In this document: positions 42,401 to 54,400 of the stretch, in pieces
Layout: each line of letters begins with the position of its first letter
Position numbering within the stretch: the stretch's first letter is position 1
Origin: Siphonodentalium dalli
Taxonomy: Eukaryota > Mollusca > Scaphopoda > Gadilida > Siphonodentaliidae
Assembly: GCA_032622095.1 (NCBI GenBank)
Contig: CP136065.1
Span: 43,035,224-43,099,223, forward strand
Direction of reading: 5' to 3'
Length of the DNA stretch: 64,000 bases
Notes under the pieces: model-generated
The model's database searches: none
The model's input: the letters and a program-made list of their open reading frames with translations, nothing else
Told to the model about the DNA's origin: nothing
Made by a program: the position numbers and the translations under genes

Positions 42401-45400
42401 TAGTGTCACTAAATTCACCCTCTGGGGACCTGAGACCTCATTCTGCAAATGACAGATACACTATTTCAAGACTTGGTGTAGTGCATGGCCACTTCTCTCT
42501 GGTTACATCACACAGACAAGAGAAAAGATTAATTAATTAATTATACCCCCACTTTCGAAGAAAATGGGGGGTATACTGGATTGACTGTGTCTGTCCGTCC
42601 GTCTGTCACGCTTTCTCCGTCCGTGTGTCCGTCTGTCCGACCTCATAACTCGAACAACTATGAACCGATTTCAATAATTTTTTGTATGCAATCACCATAG
42701 GACTGCCTCTCCGCATGATGCTAATTGCTAATTTTTTAAAGTTACGCCTCATTTTCGACTTATTTTGACTTAGAAAATTCAGTCCGACTTAATAACTTTA
42801 ACAAATATGAACCGATTTCAATAATTTGTGGTATACATGCTTCTCACAATACCCTCTCTACATGATGTGGCTAGGGATTGGCTCAGACTGTTTTTCGTAT
42901 GTTTTTCGTAATATTACACTTCATTTTCGACTTATTTTGACTTAGAAAATTCTGTCCGACTTAATAACTTTAACAAATATGAACCAATTTGAATAATTTT
43001 TTCTGTACAAGCTTCTTGTGACACCATATCGATATTATTAGTCCGAATTTTTCTTTAAAGTTAAAAATCTTTTTTGTTGGGTTTACGGATAATGCGGGTT
43101 GAATTTGCCACGGTGGGGGTATGCTAGCACTCGAGTGCACACCTCTTGTTCAATCCAAGCCTGAGTTTAGTGTGCCTGTCATTTGCAGAATTAGGTCCCC
43201 AGAGGGTGAATTTAGTGATGCTATCCCCCATCACTAAATTCACCCTCTGACTGGGGACCTCATTCTGCTTAGGCCTCATCTACTCTGGAATGTTTCTTTA
43301 TTATCAAATTTCTTTAGAAACTTTTTCACATAGATTCTATTTCTTTTTTAGTTTAGTAGATTCTATTTCTTTTTTAGTTTAATTTCTCTATAATATCCCC
43401 AAATTGGCAGACAACACATTGCATAATCGAGGTTCCCAATGGGTGTACATCACAATATTCACCATTTAGGAACCCTTATCTGAGTATGTCTTCCATAGCA
43501 GATGAGGCCATGCAGAATGAGGTCCGAAGAGGGTGAATTTGGTGATGCTAGCCTGCTATGCAGGATAGCATCACTAAATTCATCCTCTGGGGACCTCATT
43601 CTGCAAATGACAGGCACACTAAACTGAGGCTTGATTCCATCCTCTTTTTGCAGAATGGGTACGACTGCTGAAGAACTCGCACCATTCCTGGATGGATTGT
43701 CCGTGGCTGATGTGATCAATCAGAAGAGACTGTTTTTTATAGACTTAGAGATTCTGCAGGGAATCAGTGTGAGGAAAGGTTCTACGGTATGTCACATACA
43801 ATCTTTAGTCTCTTTGAAAAGCCAACGAAACTCCTATATCGGATGTACGTCTCTAGAACTCTCTATTAATTAACCCTTTCAGTGCCAAGTCTGATTTTTG
43901 TATCAACCCATATTTCCTTGATCATTTTTTCAAATTTATTGATTATAATAATGTGATACATTGATAGAAAGAGCTCTTAGACTTGGCACTGAAAGGGTTA
44001 AAATTAGGTTCTGTTTTGAAGGGATTCCCTCCATTTCATAGGAGAGTAGCACAGACTACTCGTGATTTCATTGGTTTATGGCATAACAGATCACTTCACA
44101 GATCTGAGGTCAATGATGCTTTGACAATTTTCCCATGCATTGTCGAACTCGACTATTGTTGGAAAACTGAATACAGGCGATATATCCATAATTCATTTTA
44201 CTCATCGCAATATAGGAGACATCTTTTCGAGTTTTCATTAGTCAACGATATTCATGACTGATTATTCATTCGCATCTTATAACTATTTCTAAATACTATG
44301 ATTCTCACAAACTTTTACTACGCCAGGAAAGCACTCCATATTTGGAATCGGTTTATTACGTCATGTTGGGAATGCTGCGTCGTCGTAGAAATGAAATATA
44401 ATGGACACTTTTATCCGTTAGGATATTCTTGGCTTTTCAAATAGACTGACATATCTTATATTCACTATGTTTTCCAGGGCTCAAAACGTACAGCTGCGTG
44501 TCCACCTCTTCCTGACAGGTCACTGCTTCTAGGCAATATGTAGATTCTTGTGCTACTTGTCCTCTGTGACAGGTGACACCATGAGCTTAACCCTTTATAT
44601 ATTAAATAGTCATTGTAGTTCCTTTAGTAAAAGTTCATTGTCCCCCGAAAAAATTATTTTCGGGGGACTATAGAAATGGGCTCCGTCCGTCCGTCAGTCA
44701 CACTTTTGAGTACCTTCATGATGTAATCATCTCCTCCTACAGATTTCATTCCAGAGATTTGAAACTTCAGAATATTGTTGCCCATATATTGAAGATGTGC
44801 AACATGTATATAGATGACGGAAAAATTATTTTTTGACAGATTTATTAACCCTTTTCGACTTAGAAAATTTCAACATTTATTTTAATTTCTTTAACAAAGC
44901 GGCATCGACTTCCCACATTGTGTCGGGGGACACTGTGGTCGGCTGACCTTTTATTATAATAAGATCACCATAGGTCGTTTGTTGAACTTACTATCTGAAC
45001 ATGTCCATCCAGTAAGTAGGACTCCTTCTGCACTTATATTATCTGCTCATGTTAATTATTTTTTTTACTTGATTGTTTAGCTTTCCTGTAAACCCCTCCA
45101 GATGAATAATAGACCATTCCAATTTATACTTTTACAATTGAGTGGGAGAATCCATTTAATATAGATATGGTTAATATGGTTTGAATATAGAACAATACTT
45201 TTGTCAGATCGGATCTCTTTAAGCTCAGTTTGATATTTCCAGATTGATTTGCTTGGATTTAGCGTATCTAGACTGTTGCTCACCGGTATCCCTAAAATTT
45301 GAAATGAGAAGGAATTAAATTGGGTGCGATTATTAAATGCTCAATCCGATTCAATGGTCCCCTTGTCATCAGATTCCAACAACAACAAAAATTTTTGAAA

Positions 45401-48400
45401 TGCTGCTTCAGTTATCATTATCAATTAATTGCCCAAAAATAATGCTAACCACAGTCAACTATAGTATAAAATTGCCCAAAACCTGTTAGTTATCAACATT
45501 TTGTTCAACAAAATTTTACCAGTTTGTCAAATATTTGACAGAAAAAAGCCACTTGATTTTAGAGTAATTCATCATCCGCAATTTGGTCTGAGACTCTCTT
45601 CTCGTCGACTTTTTACTAGGCCTCTATCGGTGGTGAAAAATAATAGCTTTCAAAAATTGATATCTGATCACTCTGAGCTTTGATGGGTGGGTTCCGACTC
45701 GAATAAAATATTTTTTACCCCGACACCAAGGAAATAGTAATTTGCAAGCGTTAATTCAGATTATGCATCTTTAAAATCATTCATCTATATATATAAAAGA
45801 GTAGGATCTGTCCATCTGTCTGGATCAAAATAGGTAAAAAAATACAGGAGAAACTGTATGGACTTTTTCTGCCGCGGAAATAATTATTCATGTCAAACTA
45901 TAAAAAGTGTTCATTGTTAGTCTAATCCTGATGCGACATGAATAAAGAGCAATTGTCTCATTTCTGTGCAAAAAATAGAAAACAGCTGAAAAATTGCTTT
46001 GACTTCGGTAAGTTTTTTCCGAGTATATAACATAATAATCAGAATGAATGGAGACACTGGCTCAGCATCATGTGTTCATTACTTAATATATGTATGCGAA
46101 AAAGTGTGTATCAATCTATATTGTCCCAACTGTCAAATTACTTATGCACATTATTTTTGAGTTCAAATGTGCAATTAACCCTTTCTATACTAAATGGAAT
46201 CTTCCATTCAGTTTTAATAATATACATTGGAACAGTCTATTCTTCATCTAGAGGGCTATTCAGTATAAAATCAGCAGATGACAGATATTAACACCAATGC
46301 AGAAGGATTCATATTCTTTGGTGGGAAATGTTCAGATATAATAAGTTAAACAAATGACCTATATGATATATGGTCGTAAATGTTGCAATTATTATCTGAA
46401 CAATTCCTAAGGGAACTACTTGTCAATGAGTATTTAGTATAGAGTATAGAAAGGGTTAAGATCTTATCGGGCATGCAATCGACCAAGATTTGACCAACCT
46501 AAGAAACCTTGTACCAATTTTGAAAACTTCCTTGGTACTCTAGTACCCTAAAGCATGGTGCTCAATAAAGACCAGAGGTAGTAAACCTAGTTGTTATGGG
46601 GTATAAATTTAGGAGTACATTTCATGGCTGATCTTATGATAATGTGAAAGAAATCAGGCCAAAGAAAAAATTATCAGTGGTGTACGCAGGTTTCCAAAAC
46701 AATCATATTTTAACCCTTTCATGGCGGGAGCTGCGCTTGTGCAGCATTAAAGACCCTGTGCCAGTCCATTCTCTTATATATAGGAGTCTCCCATAGGGAG
46801 CCTCGCATATATAAGAGAATGCACTGGCTACAAGGTCAAGGTAAATATTCTTAGGCCAATGCATTCTCTTATATATGTGAGGTGCCCTATGGGTGACTCA
46901 CATATATAAGAGAATGCATTAGCACAGGGTTTTCGCAAAAATTCAGGAAGCTTCAGTCATGAAAGGGTTAAATAAAATGTTCTGAAATTAGGTAATTTTT
47001 TCATAAAAATAATTTTAAAAAATATTTTGTTTGTCTCAGAATGGGTTCTTTTCTCAGCTAATACTGTCTTTAACTAAATGGATTTTAGCTCCCACCAAGT
47101 TATAAAAATATATATTGGAATGGTCTATTCTTTATTTGGGAGACAGACAATAGAAATTGTCTAAGGAATATAAATTTATTGGTGGGAAATGAAGTTCAAT
47201 AAACAACCTATTGAACTTATTATCTGAACATCTCCTAAGGGAACTACTCGTCAATGAGTATTTAGCTTAGAAAGGGTTAATGCATAGTGTTTATTACAGT
47301 CTTTACAAAAACAATCAAAATAAATTCTTTGCTCAATCATGCAGATAAATAATAAGACATGAAAATACACCAGAATTTAATTAAAAATATAAAGTTCCAA
47401 GCCTACCTACCAATATAAATATTCCGACATGCTACCCCAACCAGACATTTAATTTTCATTGTCCCTTACTCCTGAAAAGTATGGTAGTAAAAATGTAGTA
47501 AACATATTTGTTATGGTACTAATTGTTGTTGGCAGTATTAAATTTCAAAATTGCAGCAGCTACTCATATATTGTAAAACATATAACAAAGTGCTCCATAA
47601 ATATTCACCTATGGTCACAGTATGGTGGCCTCGGTAATATCCTTTTCAGTATTTGCTGGGCAAGTATTAAAATTTTAGAGCTTCACTTTGATTATTGTTA
47701 TACGCATCGCAAATTTCCTCATTAATATTAGTCACAGGCTGTGGTTACAGCCCTGGTAATATACCTGCAAGTATTGCCCTTGACATCTTAGAAATAGGTG
47801 GGCCACATTTAATTATTTTGATTTCCCATCATAAACTTGCTACATTAAATGCAAGGGTAATTAATATTCATGCCAGAGGCATTTATTTCAGTCATGACTA
47901 TCTGAAAACCACAATCTGTATAAATAGATGAAAATTGTTTGTAATTTTAATGTTTTCCTTTTGATGAGCTGAATTTAGTTTGCCGGAATACTCACTCACA
48001 CATAATGCAACCAATTACACATGTATATGACTCGCCATAACTATTATTTAAATCCAAGCTCCATTAAGGTTATCATAAAACATATCTTGTTTACCCAGTC
48101 CCCGTGAAACTCATTCACTTACAAATTGTTTCTTCCTTATAGTTCTAAAAGTACACATCGGAAACGCCTATCCTTCATTTATATGGTATAGAGCTGAAAT
48201 GGACAGCCGGATAACCGGTTAGCATCCGGATAATGACGTAACCGGTTAGAAAAAAACGAACCGCACGAAATCGCATCCCGCCGCTTGAATGTGAACGTGA
48301 ATAATGCCCTGGTACCCTCAAAATATTAAGATAAATGCTGCAAAAGTAATACTAACCCCTGTGCCACCGAGAGTAGAGTGCAATGCAAGCATTAATTGGT

Positions 48401-51400
48401 GCACGCGGAAGTTTCAGATACTGAGTAGCAATTCTCGAACTGTCCGGAAGTGTCGGCAACCTTCAATCAATTCCGGCCTTTGAAGTTTTCTCTGATCTTC
48501 CGATGATAGCACGTGGGCAGTCACTGTGTATCCAGGCGGGATAGTTCAAAGTTAGTGTCCGCGATCATGATACCGATGAATATTTCGAATACTGAATAGG
48601 ACTGTGACCTAACTGACCTTCCTTTTAGTTCTATAGTTATTACTTTCTAGTCTTATAATTCATTGGAGGATATACCAATTAGAGTTTAATATTTCCCGGT
48701 TTATTTTGGAAAACGGAACCGGGACATTTTTCATCCCTGGATCCGGGAACCGGGAAAATTCCCGGTTTATTTGTTGACATCATATTATGATAATAACTTA
48801 CTGCCGAATATCAAAATATATACACAACATGGTTTTAATGCAACATCTCTTTAATTACTTTTAAAACTTACAGTTGAACAACAAAGTAACACGCGAATCT
48901 GGCCGCATTATTGCGCCATTTAAACAAAAATAAACATGTGATTGATTTTCACAGTTCATAGTCAAATCGTACTGTAGTTTAGCGTACCGTACCGTTAATA
49001 TCATCAATTTAGCAGCATCAACGAAGACTCGATCATCCTTAAGTGAAAGTTCGTTAAGCAACTGTCTGTTTTACGTAGAAGTTTTGCGATAGAACTTCCG
49101 TAAAAACAAAAGGTTGCTTAAAGAACTCTCATGTCACTTGAACATTTGCCAGCACTCGAGAAGCTACGCTCAGACTCCACAGATGTCGGTTTGCCTGTTT
49201 TCAGGGCTTCGTATAGGAAATTTAAGTTTTCCGTCCGCACGTTGTTCGCTTCGTACAATTTAAACTCTGCAGCGATGTTGGGTGTGGTTCGCTGCACATT
49301 TCCACCTGTGCGAGAATCATGATGTCGTCATCTTAAGTGACATTCAAACAGCTTCGCAAACTCGCAACGTTCGGTGCAACCGTGCAAGGTCATTTGAAAT
49401 ATACAACACTGTCTAGACTCTAGTTTAGATCAAAGAAGTCCCTGACAAACGGAAAAGCCGCGTCAGTAATGCCATCATGTCGCAGAATCGCATTGATGTG
49501 TTTGACTTTGACCTCAAACGGCGAGTGAGACAATGTTGTCAATTTCACTGTGTCTGTTTATATTAGTAACACTATCAATGCCGGCCATTCCAGTGTGCGG
49601 CTGGGTGCCCCAAAAACGTTATAATTACGTGCAGAGTGCAGACTGCAGTTGACACTAGATATGATGGTAATGAATCTAACGATCAAACGACATGATTGTG
49701 CATAAAACGTACATATACACGCTATTAAATACACTATGTTCCGACTCAAATCGCATCACAATGGACGTTTTAAATTTCCCGGTTCCCGGTTTTGAAAATC
49801 CAGATTTCGGGACTTGTCAATTGGAAATCGGGAACCGGGAATTCCCGGTCCTGAATTAAACTCTAATACCAAATGATGATAATGATATATTACAGATCTT
49901 TAATATATAGTTTTGTTACTCATTTACCAATACCCATACTATTGTTACTCGTTTTACAAATGCCCAAACATATGCTGATCACCGGCAATTGCAAATAAGC
50001 GATCCCCCTGCCATTCACAAATTTCACTTGCTCATTCCCCATCACGAGAGCCAGCAAAAGAACAGTGAATGCGTGTTTTTGAATATCGTTAAATGCCGTG
50101 AATAAGGTCTTTATTTCAGCTACTATTTCTCACCTAGGTTTGTCCCTGGAGCATGGCAAATGTCGACATAATTAGTCTTGAGAGAAGTCCGCTAGAAATT
50201 AGCGGTTAACCGGTTGAAATCCGGCTAACCCCAATGGTTAACCGGTTAGAAGAATGGGTCAACCGTTTCAGCTCTAATATGGTACCCTTCACACTTAACC
50301 CTTTCTATACTAAATGGATTCTCCCACTCAGTCATAAACATATACAATGGAAGGATCTATTCTTTATCTGGAGGGGATGTTGCGGCAGACCATAGAAATT
50401 AAGTGCAGAAGGAATCATATTCTTTGGTGGGAAATGTTCAGATAATAAGTTCAACAAACAATTACCATAGGTAATTTGTTGAACTTATTATCTGAACATT
50501 TCCTAAGGGATAACTACTTGTCAATGACTATATTAGTATAGAAAGGGTTATCCCGTAAAAAATCAAATGTGCTTATACCGTTTAGGGATATAGTACAAGC
50601 TGCATGCAGAGTTCAGTCCTATACGCAGGACTTACCACTGCCCCCTCCTACATGTAATGTGAAGAAATGTCACATTTATTTATTTGAGACTTTTGTAGGT
50701 TACAATTTATTCTGCATTATTCTGACAAACTGAACTGTCCACATACATTTGAAAATTGTCTAGATCAAGCCAGAATGAATTGTAACTGACAAAACACTTC
50801 AATAAAAAATGTATGATTTAATTAAGAAAATGGTTAAATCCCTGATCAGATGATTTGGTAGCAACAATGATGAATCTATGAGAGTTCATGATAAAAACAA
50901 TTGGTTAATTGGATAAAGAGCATTGATGCTTATGGTATGTGCAGTGTGATACCAATACCAATGTCTTAACCCTCTGAGTGCCAGGTCGATTTTTGTATCA
51001 ACCCATATACCCTGTGCCAATGCATTCTCTTATATATGCGAGTCGACCATAGGTCGCCTCGCATATATAAGAGAATGCATTGGCCTAACAATTGTTTTTT
51101 TTTGTTTTTTGTTTTTTTACAATTTTAATAATTTATTCTTATATTCTTTAACAGACTTATTTTGTAGGTTTAGGGCCGATGACATCGGCCCCTGGTACTC
51201 AAAGGGTTAAATTGCCCCCTCAAATCATGAGTCAAATGGCCTTAAATCATAATGCTACCTCCTTTTGCATACAACTTAATTGTTAAAGACATATTATGTA
51301 CTTGTTCAGGTGCGTGACACTGATAAGTTAGTATACCAACTGGAGGAATGTAGGCATTCTACTAACATCGCTGAAAATCTCAAACAAATCGACCGTACTG

Positions 51401-54400
51401 CTCCATACAAAACTTCATCTGAACTACACGTAACTGTATATATTTACTTCTCGATTCGGGACGCAACTTTCCCCGATAAACTAACACAAATTATTTCGCC
51501 ACCAAAAGTCACTGCATTTAATTAAAATATAATACCAGTAATGAGGGTGTTTGTTGTCAATTTGGATACAATTAATATTTGTAAAATAACTACTTTGAGA
51601 GCATGATTATTCTCCATTTCTGTTTGATCATCCTTAACCAGAGTCCTTCACATCACTTTAAGACTTGTCCCTGGCTCATAGGTGAATTATATGAGGCAAT
51701 CGCTCTGTAACATGCCTCCCCTAAGAGACCAGTACAGGCCATCGCCATCTTAAAGTAGATGACATCATTTACATACAGTAATGCCCTAAGTAATCGACTG
51801 CTTAACCACAGCAGAATTATGGGTAACTTTTCATGATTTAGTCGCAAATATGGCTTGTTGCCATTCATCGGAAAGCTCTCGGAAATCCTGAAAAGTTACC
51901 CATAATTCTGCTGTGGTTAAGGAGTCGATTGCTTAGGGCATTACTGTAGTCGATCCAAATATAACGACTGTGAGCGAGTCAACAGCAGCATGGGGATAAT
52001 CATCAAAACATAATAACTTTGCCTCGTGTGCGATGTTCTGCAAATATATGTATTCTAAATATACAAAAACATACTTTTAATTGTGCCAAAACACCATATA
52101 CAACATTTTAGAGGCCCACCGATGCCATGTGTAGACTTGGATCCAAGTACTTTCAGTTGGAAAAGATAAAATGCTTTAACCGGCCCTTTCTATACTAAAT
52201 GGATTCTGCAATTCAGTTATAAATGTGTACATTCGAATGATCTATTATTCATTTAGAGGGATGTTATGGTGATAAAAGCAGACAACAGATTAATAAAAGT
52301 GCAGAAGTAGCCCTATTTATTGAGGGAAATGTTTACATAATAAGTCTATCAACAAACGATGGTCCTTTGTTGAACTTATTATCTGAACATTTCCCAAGGG
52401 ATAACTACTCATCAATGATGCTTTAGTATAGATAGGGTTTAAATAGCATGTGTTCATGCTGCATCCAGGGCATCAGTGATGATCTATAGTATGTATTGAA
52501 ACTAGTCAAATATATATCCTTGCAGCTGACTGTACCAATAGCACTCTTCTTTTGGAATAAAGATGAACAGTTGGTTCCAGTGGCAATACAGCTCTTCCAG
52601 GAGAAGGGACCAGAGAATCCAGTGAGTATAACTGCTTTATTGAACTTGAGGCTGTGCTGGCCCTGGTGCCGTATCAACAAACCCATTTAGCACGCTTGTG
52701 TTGTTCTGTGTACATATACAGTAATGCCCTAAATAATTGACTCCTTAACCACAGCAGAATTGTGGGTAATTTTTCAGGATTTAGTCGGAAATATGAATTG
52801 TTGCCATTCATCGGAAAGCTCTCACTGAGAGTTTTCCGATGAAGGTCAACAAGCCATATTTCCGACTAAATCCTGAAAAATTACCCACAATTCTGCTGTG
52901 GTTAAGGAGTCAATTATTTAGGGCATTACTGTATATGTACACAGAGCTTTCCGATGAATGGCAACAAGCCATATTTCCGACTACATCCTGAAAAATTACC
53001 CATAATTCTGCTGTGGTTAAGGAGTCGATTACTTAGGGCATTACTGTATATATTTATACTGTTTTGCATCTGTCTGTGTGCGTGCATTCGTCAGATGTCT
53101 GTCTGGATCATAACTTGAACAGTGTTGCACGGATCTCAATGAAATTTGGTTTGGATGTTCACTGCTGTGAGGAAATGCAATGGAGTTTTCAATTGTTTTG
53201 TTCGGGTTTTCCGTTCTAGAGTTATATCCATCTTTGTTTGTCTGAAAATGCTGATTTTTGGGGTCTGTCTGCCTGAGTATATTAGTCATAGGTTATAGGT
53301 ATGCCCACACTAGGGATATGCACCGGACTACAATCCATCTCTTGTTTTAAATGATTGTAATGTATTTATATATTTTTTTATATGATGGTAATTTTCGAAC
53401 TGAATGAACATGATCACAAAATAAGAACTCTCTAAATATTGCATTAACCCTTTCATGACTGGAGCATCCTGACATTTTTTGAAAACCCTGTGCCAATGCC
53501 TTCTCTTAAATATACACGAGTCTCCCATAGGGAGCCTCGCATATATAAGAGAATGCATTCGCCTAACATTATTTACCTTAACCTTGTAAAGTCAGTGCAT
53601 TCTATTATATATGCGAGGATCCCTATGGGAAACTCTCATATATAAGAGAATGCACTGGCACAGGATATGTAATGCTGCACCAGCATAACTCCCGTCATGA
53701 AAGGGTTAATACCCCAATTGGTGAAATGTGTCCCTTTAAGTTTCACACTGTAAAATTGTTGAAATTAGCTTAGAAATATTTTAACAATGCAAATGTTAAT
53801 TAAATTCTTTTGATACATCAATTTCAATAAATAAGTTCATAAGAAAGTTTGCATAGTATACTGTGGATACAATTTGTCAACAGCAGAATGGACGGCACTG
53901 GTTAAAGTCAACAACTTGAACTTTGAAAAGTATGCATTCTAATATTTACTCAATAATGTTTACATTATAACTCGAGACTTATCTAGATCACAATGAATAA
54001 GTGCCTAAAGATTGTACACAATGCCAAACATTAAAGAAATCCTTTGTCATACATTATAATACAAATAATGCTGCATTATATGCAGTTCGTTTCATCTGTC
54101 TGCATTTGATACATAATTATAAGATTCATGATATGGGCCATTTTGAGTTGCTCTGAATTAAATAAAAAAATTGTATTTGCCATGAAATTGACAGTAGTGT
54201 CATTGTCATAATAATGAATAGTTTACTTATCGAGAACTAACATGTAGGTTAAGTTTACTATTGACTTGTATATATTGAAGCAAAGACACGGCCTTGTATT
54301 ATGATGATCTAAAATATTGCTCTTGTAAAACTTCTCTCGCTCAGTGACAAGAGTGGTGCAGGACCTGTACATATCCATAACATACTGCTCTATCGTTTCT

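Larger units (their letters stand above)
48189..50276. mobile_element. hAT-type transposon (outer), non-autonomous
   Basis: 2088 bp with terminal inverted repeats tagagctgaaatgg on the left and the complement of ccgtttcagctcta on the right (TAGAGCTGAAAYGG), bounded by a perfect 8-bp duplication ATATGGTA (48181-48188 and 50277-50284). TIR style and 8-bp TSD fit the hAT superfamily. Subterminal regions are rich in aaccggttag motifs on both sides. The centre is occupied by a second hAT element (48680-49865). I see no intact transposase. Confidence 0.85.
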
